Notes under the pieces: model-generated
What the model was told of the DNA's origin: nothing
The model's database searches: none
Seen by the model: the letters and a program-made list of their open reading frames with translations, nothing else
Shown here: positions 18,407 through 27,215 of the stretch, one piece after another
Position numbering within the stretch: position 1 is the stretch's first letter
Layout of the letters: every line of letters starts with the position of its first letter
NCBI GenBank assembly: GCA_964565665.1
Contig: CAZMFZ010000007.1
Location: 1-51,297 of the forward strand
Direction of reading: 5' to 3'
DNA from: CAZMFZ01 sp964565665
GTDB lineage: Bacteria > Bacteroidota > Bacteroidia > Cytophagales > UBA9547
DNA length: 51,297 nt
Translations under genes and position numbers: made by a program

Positions 18407-18643
18407 TCAAAAACCTGCCAAATCATTGATGCTATATATTTCCGATATAGATAAAAAAGAAAGATAATTGCCATCGATGATTTCAAAATTTTTTCTTTGC
18501 TCTTCTGTAAGTGTATCCAATCCAACTACTTTGCTTAAAGTCACAAATAAAGCCCTCCCATTGCCCAAATTAACTAATAGAATATTTTTCGAAATAAAGT
18601 CAATTCCCTTAATAGTGAGTTTTTCTTCTAAAGTGGTTGTCAT
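18407..18643 (-). CDS. DUF2442 domain protein
   Basis: 78 residues from ATG at 18643 (a longer open frame reaches 18799, but its first 52 residues look unlike any protein). The pattern FISKNILLVNLGNGRALFVTLSKV, LTEEQRKNFEIIDGNYLSF and a final SINDLAG fits DUF2442 (strand, 'lsdGr.l.vpl..fp.L..a..e.r..w.i...g..i.wp..de.is...ll'). DUF2442 genes are often paired with DUF4160 as a toxin-antitoxin-like unit; no such partner is next to this copy. Confidence 0.68.
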   Translation of the reverse strand: MTTTLEEKLTIKGIDFISKNILLVNLGNGRALFVTLSKVVGLDTLTEEQRKNFEIIDGNYLSFLSISEIYSINDLAGF

Positions 18644-18840
18644 ATTTGAATAGCTTTTACATTTTCTAAATACCTGGCTGATATTAGCAGCTTTCCCATC
18701 TATTTTTCTCTTGATTAATATCAAATATAGAACTTGTTTTTTAAGGTTTGAGCCAAACTTTTGTCTTAATATATAGAATTTAAACATTCTAAAACCCAAC
18801 CCTTTGTTTGCACTTCAAAAATGCAGAAATTTGTAACTAT

Positions 18841-19203
18841 ATGGATAGCAGAAGGCAACTCAAATACGCAAAACTCATTCAAAAAGAACTGAGTGAAATT
18901 TTTCAGAAAGATAAAAAAAGTCTGTTTGGCAATGCATTTGTCACTATTACGAGTGTGGACGTAAGCCCCGATTTGGGGTTGGCAAAAGTGCATCTTAGTT
19001 TTATGTTGGTAGAAGATAAAAATGCAATACTTGCATTGACACAAGAAAATGCCAAAGTTTTTCGCCAAGCATTAGGTGCTAAAATTAGAAATGTAGCCAG
19101 AATAGTACCAGAGCTTGCTTTTTTTCTTGATGATAGTGCCGAATATGCCATCAAAATGGACAAGTTGATTTCCGATTTGAATATTCCCAAAGAAGAGAAA
19201 TAA
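18841..19203 (+). CDS. rbfA: 30S ribosome-binding factor A
   Basis: 120 residues from ATG at 18841. A KH-type fold with N-terminal RRQLKYAKLIQKELSEIF, VTITSVDVSPDLGLAKVHLSF and a terminal helix LDDSAEYAIKMDKLISDL. It acts in late maturation of the 30S subunit. An upstream ATG at 18808 would add 11 residues of poor fit. rbfA is followed 79 bp later by a LolC/E-type permease, an arrangement frequent in Bacteroidota. Confidence 0.92.
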   Translation: MDSRRQLKYAKLIQKELSEIFQKDKKSLFGNAFVTITSVDVSPDLGLAKVHLSFMLVEDKNAILALTQENAKVFRQALGAKIRNVARIVPELAFFLDDSAEYAIKMDKLISDLNIPKEEK

Positions 19204-19282
19204 TGGAGATGCCCATAAGAGCTTTTTACAAACATTAGCAATTAGGCATCTTATAATTCAGCTAAAATCAATCGTAAATACT

Positions 19283-20488
19283 ATGAATACCTCATTTTTT
19301 ATAGCCAAAAGGTATTTCCTCTCCAAAAAGAAAAGAAATTTCATCAACATCATCACCATTATGTCGGTAGTGGGAGTGATGTTGGGCTCTATGGCTCTGA
19401 TAGTGGTATTGTCGGTTTTCAACGGGCTTGAAGATTTGATTCGTAGCATTTACGGCTCTTTCGATCCTCACTTGAAAATTACGGTAGTAGAAGGCAAATC
19501 TTTTGAATTGGATGCACAAAAGCTTGCTCAAATACAAAAACTCAATTATGTGCAATACTTAACTGAAGTAATTGAAGACAATGCCTTGGTAAAATATGCC
19601 GATAAACAAACCATTGTGAAAATGAAAGGCGTGTCAGAGACCTTCAACAAGCAATTTGGACTCAATAAATTTATAGTAGAAGGCAAATCTGGCTTTGACG
19701 ACCATGGTATTCCCAGTGCTTTGGTGGGCAGGGGAGTGCAATACAAATTGGGAATTGATATGGAAAATCGCTTTTATCAATTGCAGTTTTGGTATCCCAA
19801 AAAATTGACTAAACTACAAACGAATCCGGAAAAGGCATTTAATTCTGCTAATTTATACCCTGGCGGCATATTTGCTTTAGAAAAACAATACGATGATTTT
19901 TACCTATTTGTATCGCTGAACTTTGCAAAAGAGCTCATGGACTATGGCAATAGAAGAACAGCATTAGAAATAAACCTCACCGATATTTCAAAATCGAGCA
20001 AAGTTAAAGATCAGATTGCTGCCATATTGGGCTCTACATTTGAGGTAAAGACTGCCGATGAACAACATTCGGGCATGTTGAGAGCCATAAAGATTGAAAA
20101 GCTTTTTGTATACATCACCTTCACTTTTATAATGGCAGTAAGTTCACTAAACATATTTTTTACACTTACTATGCTTGCCATTGAGAAAAAGAATGACATG
20201 AATATGCTCTATAATTTAGGTGCAAACACAAAATTGGTGAGGAATATATTTTTATATGAAGGGTTGATTATCGGCTCAATTGGAGCCGTATCAGGGTTGC
20301 TATTGGGAGGCATATTGTGCTTTTTGCAACAGCAGTATGGATTTGTATCTATGGGTACGGAAACCTCAATTGTAAACAGCTATCCGGTAAAAATGAATGT
20401 ATTGGACTTTGTATGTACCGGATTGGTGATATTTAGTGTCACTACCTTAATAAGCCTGCAACCAGCCATGAAAGCAGCTAATACATGA
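19283..20488 (+). CDS. FtsX-like ABC permease of the LolC/E type
   Basis: 401 residues. Starts with FFIAKRYFLSKKKRNFINIITIMSVVGV, the LolC/E N-terminal signature, then TM1 (MLGSMALIVVLSVFNGLEDLI), a periplasmic MacB-like domain of about 210 residues, and three C-terminal membrane segments in an FtsX domain from about 270. By homology it takes part in releasing outer-membrane lipoproteins or another mechanotransmission task. The ATPase partner is not adjacent. Confidence 0.88.
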   Translation: MNTSFFIAKRYFLSKKKRNFINIITIMSVVGVMLGSMALIVVLSVFNGLEDLIRSIYGSFDPHLKITVVEGKSFELDAQKLAQIQKLNYVQYLTEVIEDNALVKYADKQTIVKMKGVSETFNKQFGLNKFIVEGKSGFDDHGIPSALVGRGVQYKLGIDMENRFYQLQFWYPKKLTKLQTNPEKAFNSANLYPGGIFALEKQYDDFYLFVSLNFAKELMDYGNRRTALEINLTDISKSSKVKDQIAAILGSTFEVKTADEQHSGMLRAIKIEKLFVYITFTFIMAVSSLNIFFTLTMLAIEKKNDMNMLYNLGANTKLVRNIFLYEGLIIGSIGAVSGLLLGGILCFLQQQYGFVSMGTETSIVNSYPVKMNVLDFVCTGLVIFSVTTLISLQPAMKAANT

Positions 20489-20536
20489 TATTTAATTTGG
20501 TGAATACCTTTGTTTTTTTATCCTTTACTCAAATAA

Positions 20537-21733
20537 ATGTTTAAGAATAAAAGGCTTTTGCTCATCTATTCAATCGTGTTGATAGATGTAATTGCCGGTT
20601 CGGCAATATGGCCAGCATTTCCTGATTTTGTAAAGAGCTTGGAGAAGCCATAGATTTTGCTCGCTGCTGGCACATCTATTTTCCTTGGTATTCAGTTAGT
20701 TACCGCACCTTTGCTAGGCAAGCTGTCCGATAATATAGGCAGAAAACCTGTATTTATTATTTCTACCATTGGTACTTTCTTCTCCATTTTATTTTTATTG
20801 CCAGTAAGAGCGTGGTCGTATTTCGCCAACCGAACTGTCGATGGGCTTACCAATGGCGTGTATGCAGCCGTTCGCTCGGCTGCAACAGATATTTCTGATG
20901 AGAAGGACATTTTGCAAAATGTGGGTATAGAAGGTACTATCATTTCTGTGGGTTTTGTAATAGGCCCAATGCTCGCAGGTGTGCTTTTGAGCGTTACGAA
21001 TGCTGGAGGGCAAGATGCCACCTTTTCACTCATCTGTTTGGGCTTGGCAGTGTCGGCTTTGAATGTGGTTTTGTGCTTTTTCTTTCAGGAAACACTAAAA
21101 AATAAAACTGCACTATCGAGGAAAGATATGGCGAAGGAGATGGCTATCGCTTTAAATATCACTCAATTGTGGAATAAAATAAAGCTGAAGGATATGGCTA
21201 GCCCTGGGTTATTAAAAGTAATCATTATTCAATTGTTTTTAACATTGAGTTTGGGATACTATCAATATTTCATCACTTACTTGAGCATTGGCTCTTTGCA
21301 GATGAGTGCTAAAGACATCTCTTATTTCTTTATTTACTTTGGCACGTTGAGTATATTCAGTTATTATTTTTTCTATACTTATGTGGTGAATAAAATTAAT
21401 CATCAAAAGTTCATTGTCTGGATGGCACTTATTGGAATTGCTACTCATATTGCCTATGCAAATGTGGGTACTTCCCTTTTGGCTATCTACATCATAGTAA
21501 CACTCGACACCATTACTATTTCACTATTGCCTGAAGTGCTTGACGGGCTGGTGGCTCAGTTTTCAAAAGTGGAATACCGAGGCGAATTGTTTGGTATTAC
21601 ACAAGCATTGAATGGAATAGCAAGTATTGTGACCACGGTAGTATTTGGAGTTATTTCTATTTGGTCGCTTGAGGTGCCGTTTTATTGGTTTGCAGTTTGC
21701 TTGATTCCTTTGGTGATATTGAAAATTAAGTAG
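20537..21733 (+). pseudogene. MFS transporter broken by an in-frame amber codon
   Basis: Translation from ATG at 20537 gives an MFS first helix (LLLIYSIVLIDVIAGSAIWPAFPDFV). It stops at TAG 20651-20653 (codon 39) and continues in the same frame with ILLAAGTSIFLGIQLVTAPLLGKLSDNIGRKPVF, the classic MFS loop 2-3 motif, through about eleven helices to 21733. Restoring the codon would give a normal 398-residue transporter. No start after the stop would restore TM1, so the product is probably non-functional unless the TAG is a sequencing error or is read through. The substrate is unknown. Confidence 0.82.
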
Positions 21734-21788
21734 CCCTGCCAAAAAGGAATAGATTATCTGTATTGCATCATCTTAATTTTTGATTATG

Positions 21789-22062
21789 CCTCCACAGTTG
21801 GAAATGCTTATAGCAACGTTTCGGATGACACTTCCACAGGTGGAAATGTTTATAGCAACGTTTCGTATGGCACTTCCACAGTTGGAAATGATTATAGTAA
21901 CGTTTCGGATGGCACTTCCACAGTCGCAGATGTTTATAGTAACGTTTCGGATTACACATCCACAGTCGCAAATATTTATAGTAATGTTTCGTATGGCACT
22001 TCCACAGTCGCAACCGTTTATAGCAACGTTTCGGATGGCACTTCCACAGTTGGAAACGTTTA
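21789..22062. repeat. 42-bp tandem repeat, about 6.5 copies
   Basis: Units start at 21789, 21831, 21873, 21915, 21957 and 21999, with a 22-bp partial copy at 22041. Each begins CTTCCACAGTTGGAA, itself a short inverted repeat (TTCCA/TGGAA), and contains the palindrome AACGTT. Copies differ at several positions. One forward frame reads 14-residue repeats of the type STVGNVYSNVSDGT; agc/agt, aac/aat and gtt/gtc differences are silent in that frame, but there is no start codon. It lies 55 bp after the broken MFS gene. Confidence 0.9.
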
Positions 22063-22253
22063 ATTAATATTTTTTTTATATTTTTAGAATAAGAAGCCAT
22101 TGTTCTTTTACTTGCCAACATTCTAATTTACCAAATCAGGTTCTTATTATTAAAGACTTACTTTAAAATAATCGTGCAAATGTAGTACTAGAATGATTTT
22201 GTATATATATTCGTTAAATTATCATTTAATTGCACCTTAAAATCTTTACTTCT

Positions 22254-22946
22254 ATGCTTAAAAACTTTGCTGAGAATCCTTTTTTAAATTCTAAAATGAG
22301 CAATATTTACTTCTCTCAATTTATGAATTCGCATATTCAATTGCTCACTGCAGCCAATACTAAAAATCAGTATACGGCCATGATAACTGCCCTCAAACCC
22401 AAATACGATGCCTTTAAAGCTTGGGTAGATAAGCAAGATAAAAACATTACCAACCGCAAGGGCAAAACTCAATCGGTAGATAGTATCATTTCCGACTTCC
22501 AAAAATTCATAAAAAAGGAAGTATTGAAAGAAGTAAGCTATAAGTTTGCCGACACTGCCAAGGAAAAATTTACTAAATTCTTTCCTAACGGAATGACGGA
22601 GTACTCAAAAATGACCAAAGCAACAGCTGAAGTGTTATTTGATCGCATCGATAAGGCTTGCATAGCCCACAAAACTGAATTAATAGCTGGGTTAGATGCA
22701 AAGGCTACTGCTTTTAATACAACTTACTTGGCAGCCCGTGGTAGCCAACTTTCAGGAAAAGGAAGTGTAAAAGATGCAAGCAATGAAGGTGAGAATCTGA
22801 GAGCCGAGGCTGCTCTAGTAATGTTTATTAACTTGCTCGACCAGCTCAAGATATTTGCAAGCAAGCCCGAAGAAGCATTGCAGCTCTACGATAGTGCAGC
22901 AATCAATATAAATAAGAGGAAGAAAAAAGACGAGGGAAAGATATAG
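22254..22946 (+). CDS. Uncharacterised helical cytoplasmic protein
   Basis: 230 residues from ATG at 22254; another possible start is ATG at 22296. No signal peptide or membrane segment. The sequence is predicted helical (IYFSQFMNSHIQLLTAANTKNQY, SIISDFQKFIKKEVLKEVSYK) and ends in a basic tail (NINKRKKKDEGK). I do not recognise a family. It is flanked by the 42-bp repeat and the toxin-antitoxin duplication, so it sits in an accessory stretch. Confidence 0.65.
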   Translation: MLKNFAENPFLNSKMSNIYFSQFMNSHIQLLTAANTKNQYTAMITALKPKYDAFKAWVDKQDKNITNRKGKTQSVDSIISDFQKFIKKEVLKEVSYKFADTAKEKFTKFFPNGMTEYSKMTKATAEVLFDRIDKACIAHKTELIAGLDAKATAFNTTYLAARGSQLSGKGSVKDASNEGENLRAEAALVMFINLLDQLKIFASKPEEALQLYDSAAININKRKKKDEGKI

Positions 22947-22973
22947 ACGAAGCGGTTCGACACTTCAAAAGCC

Positions 22974-23296
22974 TTATTTCATATCTAAAAAGGCTGTGTA
23001 CTCTTTCGTTTTGCGTGAAATAATGTCTTCGATATACTATATTTCATCCATTGTATCGTAGGTATAAAATGCTGCATGTTACTTTTCTTGTTGTCGTAGC
23101 GGGCATAATATTTACCGTATTTGGGGCTTTTGCATAGCTTTATAGGCCGAGTTGAAATGGTGTCGATGAAATCTCGGATATGCTGCACGTACTCAATTGC
23201 ATCTTTTTTAAACCCAAAATACTGTTTGTAATAAAGTATGACTACCAACTCATTAAGCTCATATTCTAATTTATGTGAATATATTATTTTGCCCAT
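22974..23296 (-). pseudogene. Decayed RelE/ParE-type toxin, copy 1
   Basis: From ATG at 23296 the protein matches the intact toxin at 23630-23953 for about 75 residues (GKIIYSHKLEYELNELV, KSPKYGKYYARYDNKKSNMQ). A 1-bp deletion near 23063 then shifts the frame. In the restored frame a TAG replaces a Tyr codon, about 23039-23041, and the frame would end at 22974. Two independent lesions show the copy is dead or truncated. Confidence 0.85.
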
Positions 23297-23529
23297 AGCT
23301 CGTCAATATGTTTATTGACTCTAGCAAATAGCTCGTCACCAGTCAAGTTTGTAGGGTCATTTACTTTTTTATAGAATTCTTCACGCTCAATTTCCTCTTG
23401 GCTTTTGGCAATGAAGCCCAATTCTACCAAAGGTAGTTTTGCTTGTGGCTGTTTTTTTAGGTCGATAGTTATTTTAGCCACTATGCCTTTTCTATTAGTT
23501 TGGGTAGTTACGCCTGCAATTCGTGTCAG
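23284..23529 (-). pseudogene. Antitoxin copy 1, start codon lost (ATG to CTG)
   Basis: Closely matches the antitoxin at 23941-24186 (DLKKQPQAKLPLVELGFIAK, NDPTNLTGDELFARVNKHID). The codon aligned with the ATG of the other copy is CTG (23527-23529). A shorter product could start at GTG 23481 (65 residues, lacking the RIAGV N-terminus). Its stop overlaps the start of the toxin copy by 13 bp. The body has no stop, so residual antitoxin function is possible. Confidence 0.72.
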
Positions 23530-23629
23530 TGCGGTTTGATTTTAGTGTTTGATAAAAATTTCTATTTTCATAGTTCAAAACAAGTATTGTGGAATGCAAG
23601 CATCATACAATTTGACTATATTTCATCTG

Positions 23630-23953
23630 CTATTTTGGACTTATTATAAAGCTATACTCTTTCGTTTTGGGCGATATTATGTCTTCGATATAATATATTT
23701 CATCCATTGTATCGTATGTTATGAAATACTGCATGTTGCTTTTCTTATTATCGTAGCGGGCATAATATTTACCGTACTTGGGGCTTTTGCAAAGCTTTAA
23801 AGGCCGAGTTGGAATGGTATCTATGAAATCTCGTATATGCTGTACATATAATTTTGCATCTTCAATAAAGCCAAAATATTGTTTGTAATAAAGTATGTCT
23901 ACTAACTCATTAAGTTCAAATTCTAATTTCTTAGAATATATTATTTTGCCCAT
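23630..23953 (-). CDS. RelE/ParE-type toxin, intact copy
   Basis: 107 residues. RelE/ParE fold pattern: an N-terminal helix hairpin (KKLEFELNELVDILYYKQYFGF...AKLYVQHIRDFIDTI), then the strand block KSPKYGKYYARYDNKKSNMQYFITYDTMDEIYYIEDIIS. ParE toxins act on gyrase and RelE toxins cleave mRNA on the ribosome; the sequence does not decide which. Its start overlaps the antitoxin by 13 bp, a normal arrangement for a type II module. Confidence 0.8.
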   Translation of the reverse strand: MGKIIYSKKLEFELNELVDILYYKQYFGFIEDAKLYVQHIRDFIDTIPTRPLKLCKSPKYGKYYARYDNKKSNMQYFITYDTMDEIYYIEDIISPKTKEYSFIISPK

Positions 23954-24186
23954 AGGTCTTCAATATGTTTATTGACTCTTGCAAATAGCTCGTCCCCAGT
24001 CAAATTTGTAGGGTCATTTACTTTTTTATAAAATTCCTCTCGCTCAATTTCCTCTTTGCTTTTGGCAATGAGGCCTAAGTCTACCAAGGGTTGTTTTGCT
24101 TGCGGCTGTTTTTTCAGGTCGATAGTTATTTTAGTTACTATGCCTTTTCTATTGGTTTGGGTAGATACGCCTGCAATTCGTGTCAT
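23941..24186 (-). CDS. Type II antitoxin partner, intact copy
   Basis: 81 residues. N-terminal TRIAGVSTQTNRKGIVTKITIDLKK, then a charged C-terminal helix region (KSKEEIEREEFYKKVNDPTN, LTGDELFARVNKHIEDLWAK) that probably wraps the toxin. It precedes and overlaps the toxin gene. The family is common in Bacteroidota ahead of RelE/ParE toxins; the name is inferred from position and general shape. Confidence 0.75.
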   Translation of the reverse strand: MTRIAGVSTQTNRKGIVTKITIDLKKQPQAKQPLVDLGLIAKSKEEIEREEFYKKVNDPTNLTGDELFARVNKHIEDLWAK

Positions 24187-24405
24187 TGCGATTTAATTTT
24201 AGTGTTTGTCAAAAATATCTATTTTAGCACTTCCAAGCAAGTACCATTGGTATTTAAAAGTAAATGCTTCACCATGCTTTCGGGCACACGAAGTCTATTA
24301 CTTCTCAGGTAATTATAGACCTAAGGCTTCTCTAATGTTAAATTTCTGTTACCAGCACTTCTCGTTTCGCAAATCTGAGTAGTTTTGTTTTATTCAATCT
24401 CATTT

Positions 24406-26082
24406 ATGTATCGGTTTCTACTATTGGCATTCATTACCACTTCTCAATTTCTGATCGGCCAATCAAAAATTACAAGGCCCAAAAATGTAATTCTCTTCAT
24501 AGGCGATGGATTTGGCATTGCCCCTAAAACTGCGGCTCGCATGGCAATGGGGCAGGGGACTGAAGGCAAAAGATATTACAACGATGCAGGTTTTCATGTA
24601 TTGGAGCTGGATAAATTGAAGTTTACGGGCATGGCAACTACCCATTCTCTTAATTCTTGGACTACCGATTCCGCTCCCGGAGCTACGGTATACGCCACAG
24701 GTAAAAAGATTGATAATGAAGTAATTAGCTTTGATGTAACTACCAACCAACCCATCGAGACAATTCTCGAACAAGCAAAAAAGCAAGGCTATGCCGTTGG
24801 GTTAGTTACCACTACACGCATTACCCATGCCACTCCTGCTGCATTTGGCAGCCATATTTGGCACCGCGATTTGGAAGATTATATTGCGGCTCAATTGATT
24901 TCAAAATCACAAACTGAATACGAGCAAGTATTCAATAGCTCGCTTATTGATTCACTCAAATACAGCAAAGAAAGAGATTGGATATTGCCGCAGCCAAAAG
25001 TTGGGGTAGCCATTGATGTATTGCTAGGTGGTGGTGCGGTTAATTTTATGCCAGATAAATATGCAGATACCCTTTTTGATGCAAGACGCAATTTCTATGT
25101 ATTAAATGGCAAAGCACTACTTAATACTGGAAAACGAAAAGACAATGTGAATCTTGTGAAGATTGCTCAAAACAGAGGCTATCAATTTGTGAATACGCGT
25201 GATGCACTTTTGAAAATTGATTTGTCGAAATTCAAACCAGGAGGCAAAGAAAAGTTGTTGGGTCTGTTTAAAAGCTCGCACCTGAGCTATGAGCAAGATA
25301 GGCAGTTGAGCAATTCTCCAGAACCTACTTTGGCAGACATGACTCAAATTGCCATTGAAATATTGAAAAGAAAAGGCGGTAAAAAAGGATTTTTCCTTAT
25401 GGTAGAAGGAGGCAGGATAGATCATTTGGCTCATGCCAACGCAGGAGTTTCTACCAAAGCCTGCAGATTTGAAGTAGATAGTGTGGCTTTTCCGCCCGAT
25501 GGAGGCACTGAAAGATTGAAAAACACGGCTCAAGGCAATATTTACGGCTCTGATTACATGATAAAGGAGGTACTAAGTTTCGACTATGCCATTGCCGAAG
25601 GCAGAAAATTATTGCCAGATAAGAATAGTGAAACCTTGCTCTTCTCTACTTCCGATCATGAATGCGGGGCTGTGGCAGTATTGGGATTGTACGATTCTAC
25701 TCACAAAGCCATGCGAACCTATGCCGATGAGCCTACCAATCTACACCAAAAATGGGCAACGCCAAATGCCATAAAAAGAGGCGATATAGCTACCAATGGC
25801 TATTTCCCCGAATACATTCCTTATCAATTTCAAGGTAGAATATTCCCAAAACCCAAATCGACCAATGGCAGACGAATCATCATTACGTATGCTTCAAATC
25901 CTCTTACTTTGGGTCACAACTGCGAAAGTGGCTATTCTTTTGGCAATCATACCCCACAAGACATTTGGGTAGGCAGTGACGACAATGTGAATGGCAAATT
26001 TGGTTCGAGAATTGCTGGCAAAGGAATGCTCGACAATACCTATCTCAATAAGATAATGGCTGATTTTTTAGGCTTAAAGTAG
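24406..26082 (+). CDS. Alkaline phosphatase (PhoA superfamily)
   Basis: 558 residues from ATG at 24406, which is followed by a signal peptide (MYRFLLLAFITTSQFLIGQ); a TTG at 24385 would only add residues before it. Zn/Mg ligand motif NVILFIGDGFG, nucleophile Ser in WTTDSAPGATVYATG, His-rich motif MVEGGRIDHLAHAN, and the metal-binding STSDHECGAV and FGNHTPQD. Periplasmic or secreted phosphomonoesterase. The end of the chain lacks a T9SS domain. Confidence 0.92.
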   Translation: MYRFLLLAFITTSQFLIGQSKITRPKNVILFIGDGFGIAPKTAARMAMGQGTEGKRYYNDAGFHVLELDKLKFTGMATTHSLNSWTTDSAPGATVYATGKKIDNEVISFDVTTNQPIETILEQAKKQGYAVGLVTTTRITHATPAAFGSHIWHRDLEDYIAAQLISKSQTEYEQVFNSSLIDSLKYSKERDWILPQPKVGVAIDVLLGGGAVNFMPDKYADTLFDARRNFYVLNGKALLNTGKRKDNVNLVKIAQNRGYQFVNTRDALLKIDLSKFKPGGKEKLLGLFKSSHLSYEQDRQLSNSPEPTLADMTQIAIEILKRKGGKKGFFLMVEGGRIDHLAHANAGVSTKACRFEVDSVAFPPDGGTERLKNTAQGNIYGSDYMIKEVLSFDYAIAEGRKLLPDKNSETLLFSTSDHECGAVAVLGLYDSTHKAMRTYADEPTNLHQKWATPNAIKRGDIATNGYFPEYIPYQFQGRIFPKPKSTNGRRIIITYASNPLTLGHNCESGYSFGNHTPQDIWVGSDDNVNGKFGSRIAGKGMLDNTYLNKIMADFLGLK

Positions 26083-26093
26083 TAGGCAATTGT

Positions 26094-27206
26094 TTAATCG
26101 CCATCATTGCTATTGAAAGTAATCTGCACGCCTATGTTGGTGGTGAGGTCATTCTTCATCAACACAAGCAATTTTTTTCCTTCCTTCCAAGCATTATCTA
26201 TCGCTGAAGTATTGTCGGTAACTGAGGTTTGCATGGTTGGTGGTATTGCTGCAACAGCTAATCTGAAAGCTTCTAACTGTGAATTTATTTTATTTTGTAA
26301 GGGCATTCCATCGGTGTTTACCTTCAGAAATTCTACATAACCTTCAATGCCCAACCCAGTAAACCCTTGATTGTCAGCCGTAAAAATAGCGCGTAAACCT
26401 TCAATACTTGCCAATGTCAACGCTATAGATTCATCGCTATACAAGGCTTCCACTTCGGTTGGGCGCAACATGCCATTGTCATCAAATGATTTTTTGCCAA
26501 TCGGATTGCCTATTTGTTTGTTGATAATTACTTCCAAATTCTCTACCATTTTATTTACAACCATGCTTAATGAGCTGCCATTGTCCAATCCATTAGCTTT
26601 CACGAACTCATCTTTGTAGCCATTCGCCCAAGCCAAATGAACTTGGCTCGCACTTTTTTGTATTTGTAAAGCCAATAATTGTAGGTATTTTCTACGAATA
26701 CTGGCTTTCGTATTTGAAGTAAAATCACTTAAAATTGTTGTATTTTCCTGAAAAATAAAATGTTCAATGGCATAAAGCCCTTTGCGAGTACTGCCAGTAT
26801 TGGCTACAAAATCATCTCCCAATATGGTTGTGGTGGCTATTTCATTCTCAATCAATGTTGTATTTATTGGCCAAGTACCCACCTCAATATCCATCATCAC
26901 TGTGGTTTCTCCCGGCCCATAATCAAACTGTTGACATACTTTCCAGGATGTGGCTGCCAGTTTCCATTTCAATTGCATCTCTTCCAAATTTTGCCCTGTG
27001 GTATTTAATAAAAAAGCATCGGTTGCAACTACCAAACTGTCCGATTTTCCTGCGAATGCCTCGTAATTTTTCAATATCACATTATCCGCTATCGATGCCA
27101 ACACTTCAGTCCGCTTTTGGGCTGACATATCTTCCACTTTTTCATCGCAAGACAATGAAAAGCTGAGTAGCAATATATAGAGTAGAAAAGCTGATTTAAT
27201 CTTCAT
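26094..27206 (-). CDS. Imelysin-family lipoprotein with degenerate GxHxxE
   Basis: 370 residues; lipobox FSLSC at about residue 19. Two imelysin-type helical bundle halves. The signature normally read GxHxxE appears as GLYAIEHFIF, so the His is replaced by Tyr, although Glu is kept. Imelysins (EfeM/M75) bind metals in iron uptake. It is last of a three-gene minus-strand cluster and starts 9 bp after the di-heme oxidoreductase stop. The altered motif suggests different metal chemistry or a structural role. Confidence 0.85.
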   Translation of the reverse strand: MKIKSAFLLYILLLSFSLSCDEKVEDMSAQKRTEVLASIADNVILKNYEAFAGKSDSLVVATDAFLLNTTGQNLEEMQLKWKLAATSWKVCQQFDYGPGETTVMMDIEVGTWPINTTLIENEIATTTILGDDFVANTGSTRKGLYAIEHFIFQENTTILSDFTSNTKASIRRKYLQLLALQIQKSASQVHLAWANGYKDEFVKANGLDNGSSLSMVVNKMVENLEVIINKQIGNPIGKKSFDDNGMLRPTEVEALYSDESIALTLASIEGLRAIFTADNQGFTGLGIEGYVEFLKVNTDGMPLQNKINSQLEAFRLAVAAIPPTMQTSVTDNTSAIDNAWKEGKKLLVLMKNDLTTNIGVQITFNSNDGD

Positions 27207-27215
27207 TATTATGAT

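Noticed and set aside
18322..18525. Minus-strand open frame across the nested palindrome
   Set aside because: Its C-terminus is only the translated palindrome and it overlaps DUF2442 in another frame.
20537..22063. A single amber-suppressed gene through both TAG codons, fusing the MFS protein to the 14-residue repeats
   Set aside because: Attractive because the frame is shared, but TAG ends other genes here (e.g. the phosphatase at 26082), and no suppressor tRNA was seen. Nonsense mutation plus coincidence is simpler.
21768..22121. Minus-strand basic repeat protein (LWKCHPKRCYKH units)
   Set aside because: Differences between copies are mostly non-silent in this frame, the composition is unnatural, and the frame is a by-product of the tandem DNA repeat.
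23549..23800. Plus-strand frame between the two toxin copies
   Set aside because: It is the antisense of the intact toxin's 3' half and the copy 1 upstream region, without a plausible protein composition.
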